The translations under genes were made by a program, and so were the position numbers. This document shows positions 16,303 through 25,733 of a stretch of 64,000 nucleotides of DNA, piece by piece. Source of the DNA: Lachnospiraceae bacterium (GTDB lineage: Bacteria > Bacillota > Clostridia > Lachnospirales > Lachnospiraceae); the NCBI GenBank assembly GCA_017521605.1, contig JAFXCD010000013.1, positions 1-64,000 of the forward strand, in the 5' to 3' direction. The notes beneath the pieces were generated by a model. That model saw only the letters and a program-made list of their open reading frames with translations. It did not search any database and had not been told where the DNA came from. Numbering within the stretch: the first letter of the stretch is position 1; every line of letters starts with the position of its first letter.

Positions 16303-18663
16303 TTAATCACGTAACAATTCTATCAACCTTATAAAACTATACACTGGCCCTATAATCTTCTTTTCCGCACTATCTCCTATCATTAACACAATCTCTCTAT
16401 ATATTTCCAGAAAGACTTTTTCCGTTTTCACGGCAACAATAATATATTCGAATTCCTTATTTCCTAATTCTTTAGGATCCTCTATAGGTATTTTATCGGC
16501 TACATTTCGATACTTTTTGTCCAACCACCCCACAACATTAGCATTCATCCCCTGCAAATTACGATATATAATTCTTCCAACATCTCCGGCACCGTATATA
16601 ACAAATCGATTCCCATTTACAAGTTTAGACATACCTCCTAGAAACTCATATGTGGTTTGTGGTACAAACTGCTTAGACTCTTTCCACTTACCTTCTTGCA
16701 AAAGTCGACGAACTTTAGATGCACTAATAACCTGCTCATCCAAAGTATTCTCTCTTGGAATCTCTACAAACTCAATACCATATTGTGGAAAAAACTCCGC
16801 CATTTGCTCATTATATTGTCGTGTAATGAAATCTATCGGCTCTTCACCTACGAATCGACGGGTAATACCTAATTGCGGAGCTATATATCTAGCAAAAATT
16901 TCTATATCATTTGACAAATCCACTCTCACTTCCTGCTTTTTAACTTTTTCAAAATAAGCAGACATAGTCTCATAAGATACAACAAATTGACCACTTGGTA
17001 TTACCTTCACATTTTTAAGATGAGATGTGCCTCTATTAACCAATTCGATTCTTGCTTCAAAAGGAAAATAGGATTTGTCTTCTTCCACAACAAAAATATA
17101 CAATAGATCAACTTCTTTTGCTGCACTTTCAATCAGGAACAGATGACCCTTCGTAAAGGGATTGCAATTCATAACCACAGCGCCCACCCTATTACCAATT
17201 TCATTATGCTGGTCTACTACTTTATCTATATACTCTGTTACTTTTCTTTTTTGCTCATCACTCAAAAATTCCCCCATTTGTATCCAACCATTCTCTGTGT
17301 TACCTGTTTCTTCCAATTTCTTGCGCAAACATTTATCAAATATCTCATGAGCAATAGCTTTATTCGCACACCCATTAGTATGTGCTGTATTGGAATCATA
17401 AAACCAAGTTTCTTCTCGTGGACGATTATACAAATCACACAAATCCAGATTTTCGAAATTTTCACTTTTAATTATGTAATCTACATCTATACATATGAGC
17501 ATGTCACTTTTTCTTATCGGAAGATTTTTCAAGGCATACTTTAGTGCTCTTAATTCTGTACGTGGAACAAATACACGAACCACTTCATATTCATACTCAG
17601 TAACTAAGTTTTGCAAATATGAAACCACGGAATTTTCAACAGATGTCCAATATCCCGAAAGAATGCAAGGACCCATTAAATAAATCTTATTTTTAAAATA
17701 TACCCCCTCAATTTTTTCACCTGAAACAATATTATGAAATATTGTTTCCCATCCCTTCTTGTCAAAGCGTTCTCCCTTTCTCATCAGTTCAAAATCGTTT
17801 TTACCAAAGAAATCCAATTGCCTGATTCTTCCCTCTTCGCTACTACACAATTTAATCGGATTGGGAAGAGGCAACAAAATATTAAGCAGCTCATTTCTAC
17901 TTCGGTAACTCGCATTGATTTCAAATGGGATACTAACAGTATATACTTTTCCACCACATTGCTGAAGCCTTTTGAGTTCATCTATGTAAAATCTTCTCTT
18001 ATGCATGTCCCCCCATTGAAGCACAAAAGAAAATGCTATTTCCAATGAACTATTCCTACTTCTAACAAACTCATTACCTTCCGCATATATATATGCCATT
18101 TTATGGTATGAAGTCACCTTTGTATCACATCCCTTCACCCCAAACCATTTCCATTCTTGGCCCTTAACCACAACCGCAACTTCCTCTGCACGCAGAATAT
18201 TATAAATCCGCCATGCAAATTCATTTAGACCAATGATGCAAACCTCTTCTATTTCCGGAAAGATGTCTCGAAAAGAGACTAATGTTTCTTCATCTCGTTT
18301 TTCTAAATTCCTAATTAATGTTTCATACCATCCCGTGTATGCTTTTTTGTCCGAATAACAAAATGTTATCAGCTTTTGATTTTTATCCACCACTAAACAG
18401 TCTTTGTCTGTTTGTTTGGAAAAATAGTCCTTTGCATTACTCCAAAAATCTGAATTCAACTCAAGATAATCAGTAATAACTCTCTTTTCAACAAAAGAAG
18501 GCCAATCTGCCCATCCCATCACTTTTTCTTCATTATCTACAAACACAACAGTTGTGTCACGGTTACTCTCTACAGAATAATACTCCAACAACTTCGCCAT
18601 TTGATTCTCTATGTTGCCATTTTCCAAAAAAGATATTGTCTTTCTTTGCCAAAAGCGTATCAT
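16303..18663 (-). CDS. multidomain protein with CitC-like nucleotidyltransferase and C-terminal Rossmann-like module
   Basis: A 786-residue multidomain protein. Residues about 490-680 match the C-terminal domain of citrate lyase ligase (CitC), a HIGH-family nucleotidyltransferase: NPFTKGHLFL (His507 of the TxGH motif) and ISASKVRRLL. Residues about 685-786 are a Rossmann-like module (FVIYGAGDVGRIIYRNLQ, then FEYIIVAVKTEK). Residues 140-165 hold another possible nucleotide-binding segment and 320-400 contain IYLMGPCILSGYW, which I could not assign. No citrate lyase genes are nearby, so the enzyme more likely adenylylates or cytidylylates a glycan precursor. The ATG at 18663 follows AAAGGAG. 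Confidence 0.7.
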   Translation of the reverse strand: MIRFWQRKTISFLENGNIENQMAKLLEYYSVESNRDTTVVFVDNEEKVMGWADWPSFVEKRVITDYLELNSDFWSNAKDYFSKQTDKDCLVVDKNQKLITFCYSDKKAYTGWYETLIRNLEKRDEETLVSFRDIFPEIEEVCIIGLNEFAWRIYNILRAEEVAVVVKGQEWKWFGVKGCDTKVTSYHKMAYIYAEGNEFVRSRNSSLEIAFSFVLQWGDMHKRRFYIDELKRLQQCGGKVYTVSIPFEINASYRSRNELLNILLPLPNPIKLCSSEEGRIRQLDFFGKNDFELMRKGERFDKKGWETIFHNIVSGEKIEGVYFKNKIYLMGPCILSGYWTSVENSVVSYLQNLVTEYEYEVVRVFVPRTELRALKYALKNLPIRKSDMLICIDVDYIIKSENFENLDLCDLYNRPREETWFYDSNTAHTNGCANKAIAHEIFDKCLRKKLEETGNTENGWIQMGEFLSDEQKRKVTEYIDKVVDQHNEIGNRVGAVVMNCNPFTKGHLFLIESAAKEVDLLYIFVVEEDKSYFPFEARIELVNRGTSHLKNVKVIPSGQFVVSYETMSAYFEKVKKQEVRVDLSNDIEIFARYIAPQLGITRRFVGEEPIDFITRQYNEQMAEFFPQYGIEFVEIPRENTLDEQVISASKVRRLLQEGKWKESKQFVPQTTYEFLGGMSKLVNGNRFVIYGAGDVGRIIYRNLQGMNANVVGWLDKKYRNVADKIPIEDPKELGNKEFEYIIVAVKTEKVFLEIYREIVLMIGDSAEKKIIGPVYSFIRLIELLRD

Positions 18664-18677
18664 TCTACTTTCTCCTT

Positions 18678-19910
18678 TTAGCGAATCTGTTTTCCCCATA
18701 CTACTTCCGATAATCTGCCTCCTACATAGCGCATAGGTTTACATAGTGAACTCTTTGCACTTGATGCGGATTTTGAAACATTGATAACAAACCCTGCTTT
18801 TTCTAATATTGTAGAAATATCTGCGATTGAATTGTGTTCCTTCAATCTTCCTTCATGAAATTCAATAAAAATATGTTCTACAAACATTAATTTATCTTGA
18901 ATTTCTTCTATAACCTTCGTTTCACTGCCCTCAATATCCATCTTCAAATAATCAATTGTACCGTGCAAATACTCACTCAAACGAACTGTTTTTACTGCTA
19001 TCTCTTGGATTTCATCTGAAACTACTCCCTCTTGATTTCTCTTTTCCAAACTACCTGCTAGCCCAGAATTTTGCACATAAAATATTGTGCTACCATTTTC
19101 TTCTCCACTCAATGCATACGGATAAACTTCCACATTACTCCATTTGTTTCGTTCGATATTTCTCTTTATAACATCAAACAGCCTCGGCATTGGTTCAAAA
19201 GCGATAATTCTACAATCCGGATAAAGTAATTTGAAATAATAAATCGCCAATCCCACATTAGCCCCAGCATCAATAATCAAGGGGGCTTTTCTAGATGACT
19301 CAAAATAGTAATCTTCGTTCAAAAGTAATTCTTCAAAAACAACTGAGAAATCAGCAATACTATCATACTCAAAAAATACATTACCCCTTAATTCAATCAG
19401 TTTGTACTCTTCGTCTACACACCCCTGTAAAATAGCGTTTCGGATGTTCAAATTACCCATATATACGTAATTTTGAACAGGTTCACTTTTTAAAACAAGT
19501 TTTGCGTAAATATCAGGAATCCATCTGCTCAACCTCTTTATCTCTTCCTGTAATAACAACATTCTTTTTAGAACATCATCACTTTCGAATGAAGCAAGCA
19601 ATTGGTACCAAGCACTTGAATATCCAATATAATCTTTCCCTTCTTTCAATCCTTGCTCGATAAGATAATTTGCTATTTCGTCATAATATTTTCTTGTAGC
19701 TACTATAACAAATATTGGTTGATTCCAATCAACTTCCTTTGGATTAATTATTACTCTGCTGCCAAATGAGTCGTTGAATTTATTTGAGTCAATAAAACTA
19801 TTAACAAATACATTAATAAGAGGATAGCGTCTTAACAAAGTCTTTGCATCATCTCCTGTTCCCCAAATATATATTTGTTTATTTGTATTTGATAACAATG
19901 ACTTTTCCAT
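18678..19910 (-). CDS. FkbM-family methyltransferase with Rossmann-like N-terminus
   Basis: A 410-residue protein. Residues 1-165 repeat the module seen in the radical SAM protein at 13278-15122 (QIYIWGTGDDAKTLLRRYP, ATRKYYDEIA, DYIGYS, WIPD). Residues about 205-400 are an FkbM SAM-dependent methyltransferase: DAGANVG (214-220), IAFEPMPRLFDVIKRN, and YLKMDIEGSE. FkbM enzymes O-methylate sugars or other hydroxyls. AGGAGAGGAA directly precedes the ATG. The 110 bases before it hold no gene and no convincing promoter. Confidence 0.88.
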   Translation of the reverse strand: MEKSLLSNTNKQIYIWGTGDDAKTLLRRYPLINVFVNSFIDSNKFNDSFGSRVIINPKEVDWNQPIFVIVATRKYYDEIANYLIEQGLKEGKDYIGYSSAWYQLLASFESDDVLKRMLLLQEEIKRLSRWIPDIYAKLVLKSEPVQNYVYMGNLNIRNAILQGCVDEEYKLIELRGNVFFEYDSIADFSVVFEELLLNEDYYFESSRKAPLIIDAGANVGLAIYYFKLLYPDCRIIAFEPMPRLFDVIKRNIERNKWSNVEVYPYALSGEENGSTIFYVQNSGLAGSLEKRNQEGVVSDEIQEIAVKTVRLSEYLHGTIDYLKMDIEGSETKVIEEIQDKLMFVEHIFIEFHEGRLKEHNSIADISTILEKAGFVINVSKSASSAKSSLCKPMRYVGGRLSEVVWGKQIR

Positions 19911-20020
19911 TTCCTCTCCTTTTTAATAAGTACCTACATATACCCTAGTTTCTTTCAACCTTTTTCTCGCTTTACAAACAACTCACCCTTTTCACTCACA
20001 TTAGCCTACATCATCTCAAA

Positions 20021-21181
20021 TCATTTATCAACAAACCAGTCTGAAATATTCTTCTCTTTACCTGCTTTTTTCCATGTAGCAAACGGTGTATTACTATTAC
20101 TACAATTACAATAACTGCACAAATTAGTTGGTACTGTTATCTTCTTTATAATTTCTGCTGCACTTAATTTCTCATCGTATATATCATACTCATACTCCTC
20201 ATGAGGTATTTCAAGTCCGAAATATGCATTTGCATGCTTTACCGTAACAGCATAATAGCATCCCGCTATTTTTCCATTCACAATTGTATGGCAAAAACTA
20301 TCACCACAACTATACCAGTTTTTGACATAGTCACCCGAACCAACTGTATTATACTGTATTCTAAATTTCTCCTTTGCACTTGGCAATCGAAGTCTTATCT
20401 TATATTTTTCCAAAATAACCTTTATTTCATTTAACAGTTTGTCCGTTTCCTCATACAGAGATACCGATACCCGCACATTGCATCTACTAAACGCTTCCAA
20501 AACCTCTTCTTTTAATGTTGGAATCAACAAGCCATTTGTAATAATCATAATATTAGCATATGGGAAAATTGCATGTGCTTCTTTAACAAACTCTCCAATG
20601 TCCTTGTTTAATAAAGGTTCTCCTCCCAAGAATTCTATATTTTTAATATAGTGAAATTTATTCTTAAACTGTAACAAATCCCTCCTTAATTCATCTATCG
20701 TTAACATCTTAGGTTCTTTATTTATTGGCGCAAAATGCGAACATCCACTACAATTCAAATTACACCCCTCAAATGCCAACCATTTAACTACCACAGGCTC
20801 TGTAAACTCATCTTCTTTTACCAAGAAATTATTTCTGTCATACTCCGACATTTCCTCTATAGGCATTTTCTCTAATGTTGCCGGTATCACATATATTTCT
20901 CCTATGCCGCCATTCTTAAGCCTTTCGATTCTCCCCCATATATTGTTAGCTTGCGTTTGATCACCCTTCTCGGCAGAAATAATAACTGCATCAATTTCAG
21001 CCATATCCCATAACTCAAGAATTCTCTGATAAGAAACACAATTCAATCCCTCCCTAATACAGTCTTCAAGTCTAGCATCATCTATCCACATATAGCATAA
21101 ATCTACATCCAGATTAAGCATTTCCATTTTTTCTTTCAATTTACATATATTCTTAAACGAATCCCATATTGCACATTTCAT
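20021..21181 (-). CDS. radical SAM protein, island type 2
   Basis: A 386-residue protein. Residues 1-100 look like a weakened form of the Rossmann-like module (AIWDSFKNICKLKEKMEMLN, then IDAVIISAEKG). The radical SAM domain follows with GCNLNCSGCSHFAP (Cys140, Cys144, Cys147) and FLGGEPLLNKDIGEF, the latter typical of SPASM-family members. C-terminal cysteines (YSCGDSFCHTIVNGKIAGCY, LCSYCNCSN) probably bind an auxiliary cluster. Second radical SAM enzyme in the island; substrate unknown. Confidence 0.8.
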   Translation of the reverse strand: MKCAIWDSFKNICKLKEKMEMLNLDVDLCYMWIDDARLEDCIREGLNCVSYQRILELWDMAEIDAVIISAEKGDQTQANNIWGRIERLKNGGIGEIYVIPATLEKMPIEEMSEYDRNNFLVKEDEFTEPVVVKWLAFEGCNLNCSGCSHFAPINKEPKMLTIDELRRDLLQFKNKFHYIKNIEFLGGEPLLNKDIGEFVKEAHAIFPYANIMIITNGLLIPTLKEEVLEAFSRCNVRVSVSLYEETDKLLNEIKVILEKYKIRLRLPSAKEKFRIQYNTVGSGDYVKNWYSCGDSFCHTIVNGKIAGCYYAVTVKHANAYFGLEIPHEEYEYDIYDEKLSAAEIIKKITVPTNLCSYCNCSNSNTPFATWKKAGKEKNISDWFVDK

Positions 21182-21259
21182 TTCATTTCACACCATCCTT
21201 TTGTTATACTTTTATCCCATTAACCATATACTAATAATCTGAATTGTTTCATCTAACTG

Positions 21260-22900
21260 CTATTTCAGAACACTATTATTTTTACATCTCCAAAGTTCGT
21301 TAAATTGCTTTCCAAAACTTATTTCTTTCGTACTATTATCATCATAAAGATAATATTTAACTAATTGCGCTATATGTCGCAAAAAATTTCTTTCCTGTGC
21401 AGACGTAAAGCCATCAATAAGAGCTTCTTTGATTATAGACATTATCTTATCTCTTTCAAAAGCTTCATACGTGCATTCTTTTCCTTTTAATTGAGTGTAT
21501 CCCAACATAACCGTTGGCTTTTTTCTAATCGTTGATATGTATCCTACTTGTGATAAAATAGTAACTGTTACATCTGCAAAGTTGATTATATCGTTAATAT
21601 CACCTTCTTTTATCAATATTACATTATTGGGTACGCTTATTCTTTCCTCCATGCATACTGGATGAGGCTTATAAATTAGATTCCAATTGTTTTCTCTTGC
21701 CTTTTCAGCAAGAAAAACTAATGCATCCATACTACTTTTAAACACTGGTGAATGAAATTCTTTTGTACGCTCTGTATATGGATATAAACCAGATTCATAA
21801 TCATTCTGACCTGCATAAAAAATAATAGGTCTATCTTGTCTGATTTTTCTATTTATCTCACTTATCCAATCGTTCTCTGGCTGTATTTTTCTGTTCAGAC
21901 GACTCGTAAACAAATATCTCCACACTTTTTCAGCATACTCAAGTTCTTCCTCTTCAACAGTCAATGCTTTAAACCATTCACTTTCTACTGATACGATACT
22001 TTCTCCCATCTGTCCTCTATAATCAATAGCATATGTACCCGGCAAAGAGCCATACTCTATATAAACCACTTTTACGCCCATTTCATGACAAACATAATCA
22101 AGCACCGCATGCAAAGGATAGAATTGATTCCACATAACAACACACTTCGGCTTCAAAATATCCATAACTCTACGAATAAAATAGTCATAGTAATAAATCA
22201 TATAATTCTCATAACCATATTCCATCGACCAATATTTCTTTCTCAGCACCTTCCGCGCATCATTTAAATAATCTTTCTGAGCTATATATTCACATTGAAA
22301 ATTTCGATTCAACAATGTGTTTTGTCTCTGTTTTAAATAATGGTTCTTCAATAATATAAATGGCAACTCGTAATAATCAAAAATAATATCTTCATTCGTA
22401 ACATTTGTCATTATACGTTCTTTCGAAGCCTCAGAGAAAACAATTATATGTTCACTTTTATTCACTTCATTTAAATTCGCTATGCTATTTGAATCAAATG
22501 CAAGCATTGCTCCCCAAATAAGAATTCTATTCTGTAATATTTCCGCTCTATTCTCTATATCATGCAATGCATTCTCTATATCTGTACTAATCATCTTTTC
22601 AACATATTCATTTGATCTTAACACCTCTGTAAAATGCATAAAATCTATTCCATGCTTCAATCCATATTGCTCAAGTTGTTTATACACACTTTCATATTCC
22701 TTGATTGCAACCACAACAAGATATTCTTCCCAGCATTCTACGCAAGAAGGTAATACTACCCTCTTTCCATATAGGATGGTATTATTTTTATCCTCATTAT
22801 TATCAACATAAAATTCCGGCTGCATTTTCCATAAATGTTGAGTAAATAACTTGCTCTTATCACCTGTTCCCCACACAATCATTTTTTTATCTTGTAACAC
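21260..22900 (-). CDS. GT-B type glycosyltransferase with Rossmann-like N-terminus
   Basis: A 546-residue protein. Residues 1-95 are a Rossmann-like module (KMIVWGTGDKSKLFTQHLW, VVVAIKEYESVYKQL). The remainder resembles capsule-type GT-B transferases: a VVYIEYGSLPGTYAIDY segment in the middle and a C-terminal half with IIFYAGQNDYESGLYPYT, NLIYKPHPV and the FADVTVTILSQVGYISTIRKKP donor-site-like region. It probably transfers an activated sugar, perhaps a CMP-sugar given the adjacent synthetase. Start is GTG at 22900 after AGAGGTG. Confidence 0.72.
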   Translation of the reverse strand: MLQDKKMIVWGTGDKSKLFTQHLWKMQPEFYVDNNEDKNNTILYGKRVVLPSCVECWEEYLVVVAIKEYESVYKQLEQYGLKHGIDFMHFTEVLRSNEYVEKMISTDIENALHDIENRAEILQNRILIWGAMLAFDSNSIANLNEVNKSEHIIVFSEASKERIMTNVTNEDIIFDYYELPFILLKNHYLKQRQNTLLNRNFQCEYIAQKDYLNDARKVLRKKYWSMEYGYENYMIYYYDYFIRRVMDILKPKCVVMWNQFYPLHAVLDYVCHEMGVKVVYIEYGSLPGTYAIDYRGQMGESIVSVESEWFKALTVEEEELEYAEKVWRYLFTSRLNRKIQPENDWISEINRKIRQDRPIIFYAGQNDYESGLYPYTERTKEFHSPVFKSSMDALVFLAEKARENNWNLIYKPHPVCMEERISVPNNVILIKEGDINDIINFADVTVTILSQVGYISTIRKKPTVMLGYTQLKGKECTYEAFERDKIMSIIKEALIDGFTSAQERNFLRHIAQLVKYYLYDDNSTKEISFGKQFNELWRCKNNSVLK

Positions 22901-22944
22901 TATGGCACCTCTTACAAATATAATAAAATATTACAAAATCTCTA

Positions 22945-23688
22945 TCACCTATAAGGCGTTGTATTCTCAGTAAATCCTTGCTCGACAAGCCAATACTCAA
23001 CCTGCGGCACCTGCCATGCCACATCAACGTCCAATCCTCCCCAGTTCATAATCGCATAAGATTTCTTCCCCATCCATTTATATGGTAACATTCCATCTTG
23101 TATATTTTCTAAACATTCAGGTCTAACAATAAATGTACCATCTGTATAATATACATCTCCTTGTGAATCCTTATCGCAACTAACCTTTGAACGTTCAACA
23201 AACGTTTCTATTGGAACAAAATTGTTAATTGCCCCTTCTGCATCAATTCTTCTCGCACGTGTCGGCGAAAACATATTATATTTAGACACTGTAGCCGCCG
23301 AATCAAAATCTTTCTGTTTCCTTAACACTTCAATTCCTTCATCAATTTGCTTAGCTAAAATAAATGGGCCATTGCACTGCAACAAAATAATAAATTCAAT
23401 ATCCTTTCCTAAATTTTTAATATAGTTATAACCATGGACCATCGCATCCTCATGTAATGCCTCTTTTGTACACAAATATTCCGGTCTGTCAATAACATTA
23501 ACACCATTCTCGTGAGCAATTTGCTTTATTTCATCAGAATCTGTTGACACATAAATCTCATCTACATATTTTGAATTTTTTGCTGCTAAAATTGGGTACT
23601 CCATCATAGGACGTCCCAATACTTTATATGTGTTTTTCCCTGGGAAACCAACACTTCCACCTCTTCCTAATACAAGTGCTATTATCAT
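22945..23688 (-). CDS. CMP-sugar synthetase (acylneuraminate cytidylyltransferase family), copy 1
   Basis: A 247-residue NeuA-family cytidylyltransferase. The N-terminal motif is ALVLGRGGSVGFPGKNTYKV, a variant of the usual ARGGSKGIPxKN, followed by VSTDSDEIKQIA, and later DSAATVSKYNMFSPTRARRI. It activates a nonulosonic or related acidic sugar with CTP. GGGAGG lies well placed before the ATG; the gene upstream ends two bases earlier. A second, distinct copy is at 32380-33075. No NeuB-like condensing enzyme was found in the window, so the sugar is unidentified. Confidence 0.87.
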   Translation of the reverse strand: MIIALVLGRGGSVGFPGKNTYKVLGRPMMEYPILAAKNSKYVDEIYVSTDSDEIKQIAHENGVNVIDRPEYLCTKEALHEDAMVHGYNYIKNLGKDIEFIILLQCNGPFILAKQIDEGIEVLRKQKDFDSAATVSKYNMFSPTRARRIDAEGAINNFVPIETFVERSKVSCDKDSQGDVYYTDGTFIVRPECLENIQDGMLPYKWMGKKSYAIMNWGGLDVDVAWQVPQVEYWLVEQGFTENTTPYR

Positions 23689-23690
23689 TC

Positions 23691-25733
23691 TTATTCCTCC
23701 CTTTCTCTTTCTACAATTGGTATAACTTTGATATCTTCACGAATACTAATAATTTTTTCTCGTATTCTTTCATATTCTTGTAATACCGTTACTATAACTG
23801 TGTGAACCTTCGGATAATCCAATATTTTTTCCAGTCTTATTATAGGAATACCATCAAGTTCTTCTCTCTTTGAATAGGCATCAACAAAAGCCACAATATT
23901 CTTTTTTAGTTCCGTTTCACATAACAGCAATTTTTTCGCAAGCACTCCTGCACCATAAACAATAATATCCTCATTGTTTGGATAATAGTTCGGCACATTA
24001 TAACCATTTATCTTATTTTCAAACCACTTTACATATGCATATTGCTGTGCTTGGATTCTGTCTACAACCTGCTTTTTTGACAAGTAAACTACATTATAAT
24101 ATTTTTTCATTTCTTCCAAATAATACTTGCTTTCATCACTATTACTTTTTAATAACTCATCTATAAGAATCGAAAAAGCACGCAATTTATTATTTGACAT
24201 ATCCGAAATTTCTTTAATAAATGGTCTTCCCAATGATATTCTCATATATTCTTTTAATTCTAAAACCGCTCTATCTATATCATTTTCATCATATGCAACA
24301 AATCCCCTGAATAGGTGATACGCTCCCGTTTCCGTTATTGGAAAACTCTTAATTTCGTCTATTCTCTTTAAGCGATATAGCGCATTAAGAAGAATTCCAC
24401 TATCAATATCATCTTCCAACATTCTATCTTTATTAGCAACAATACACTCTTCACGATATGTTGTTTGCGCATATCTTAGTTCCTTAAAAAATTCTTCCAC
24501 TGACATTAATCCCTGACTTCGAATTCTTTTAAGTTCATTTCGAATTGTATAAATATCTAATTTTGCATTTATACTGAAACTTATCATAATCAAAGATTTA
24601 TATGCTAACGTACTAACAAATCTATTACTTATATACCTTTCCCACGTCATATCTTCATCATAATTTACACATTCAAAAAAACTATTATACGAACTCTTAA
24701 GTTCTTGTGGAAACTTTCCTTTAGAAAAATAATAACAATCAAGGTATTCAGTAATTTCACATATTTTACTAGCAACATCCACTCGCTCTGCCAATAAATA
24801 ATCTAAATATTCTTTTGAGCACTTAACACCATGTGGCAATATTTCATTCACATTTTTATAATCAACCAATGCTCCGGACAATTTTAAATGTTTTCTTGTA
24901 TAATCAAAATGCTTTTGTCTAACATCATAAACATCTTCACTTGGCAAGTTATCCAGTACTACCAGCCCTTTACCTGCTGCACAGGCTCCCACATATGCTG
25001 ACGTAAACATACAAATCACTGTGTGAGCACTATTTATCAGCTGTTTCAAATCTCTATGCTCTTTCAACAAATTCAAATTTGAGGGAATATTTCCACTGGT
25101 TTCTTCTAAAATCACATCATAAAGATGCCTTGCGTTTTGATGTGTAATAATCTTATCATCTGGTAAAAATCGCGGTTTAATTACTAATTCATAATCCGTA
25201 TATGTATAACAAATTTTGAGCAACGTACGCGCTAATTCTCTTTTCCCATCTTCTCCAAAAGGATAATGACCACTATCGATGAATAATAATCTATTATTAG
25301 CACCTCCTGTCACCATTGTCTCATCATACTTCACTTCACCAATTTCTATCTTGCTATAGGGTATATCTGCATCATATTCAGCACCAGTAGTTCCTAGCGA
25401 AGGCAAAAAGCATATATCTCCACCCCATTGTATAGTACCGTCGATTAAATATCCATGTGTATAAATAGGCTTTTGAGCTGCAATTAATTTCGAATCGATA
25501 ACACCATTTACAGAAACCGTCGAGGCAAAAATACAGTCACTATTATTTATTACCGAATCTGAAAGCATGTCTAACGGATATCTGGCAATTTGAGGAGAAA
25601 AATAACGCAACACCCCCGGTTCATAATGAATGGCATATACTTCCACTTCATGTCCTCTTTCCAAATACTTATCAGCTATTTTCCCCAAAGAAACATTTGC
25701 CGCATCCTTTTCAGCTACCATTAATACTTTCAT
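23691..25733 (-). CDS. GT-B-like glycosyltransferase with C-terminal Rossmann-like module
   Basis: A 680-residue protein. Residues 1-350 look like a GT-B transferase: KVLMVAEKDAANVSLGKIAD, ERGHEVEVYAIHYE, then LLFIDSGHYPFGEDGKREL and VICMFTSAYVGACAAGKGLV near the donor site. A helical middle (350-580) follows. The C-terminus (about 585-680) is a Rossmann-like module, DIIVYGAGVLAKKLLLCETE, ending VHTVIVTVLQEYERI. The start codon overlaps the stop of the HAD gene (25730-25733). Donor and acceptor unknown. Confidence 0.68.
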   Translation of the reverse strand: MKVLMVAEKDAANVSLGKIADKYLERGHEVEVYAIHYEPGVLRYFSPQIARYPLDMLSDSVINNSDCIFASTVSVNGVIDSKLIAAQKPIYTHGYLIDGTIQWGGDICFLPSLGTTGAEYDADIPYSKIEIGEVKYDETMVTGGANNRLLFIDSGHYPFGEDGKRELARTLLKICYTYTDYELVIKPRFLPDDKIITHQNARHLYDVILEETSGNIPSNLNLLKEHRDLKQLINSAHTVICMFTSAYVGACAAGKGLVVLDNLPSEDVYDVRQKHFDYTRKHLKLSGALVDYKNVNEILPHGVKCSKEYLDYLLAERVDVASKICEITEYLDCYYFSKGKFPQELKSSYNSFFECVNYDEDMTWERYISNRFVSTLAYKSLIMISFSINAKLDIYTIRNELKRIRSQGLMSVEEFFKELRYAQTTYREECIVANKDRMLEDDIDSGILLNALYRLKRIDEIKSFPITETGAYHLFRGFVAYDENDIDRAVLELKEYMRISLGRPFIKEISDMSNNKLRAFSILIDELLKSNSDESKYYLEEMKKYYNVVYLSKKQVVDRIQAQQYAYVKWFENKINGYNVPNYYPNNEDIIVYGAGVLAKKLLLCETELKKNIVAFVDAYSKREELDGIPIIRLEKILDYPKVHTVIVTVLQEYERIREKIISIREDIKVIPIVEREREE

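Noticed and set aside
16517..17544. Several plus-strand open frames of 60-146 codons within the glycan island
   Set aside because: They lie fully opposite confidently called minus-strand genes, lack ribosome binding sites and family motifs, and reflect AT-rich coding sequence read backwards.
19911..20020. Internal promoter for the FkbM gene
   Set aside because: Several TTG and TA-rich pieces exist but none gives a good -35/-10 pair at 16-18 bases.
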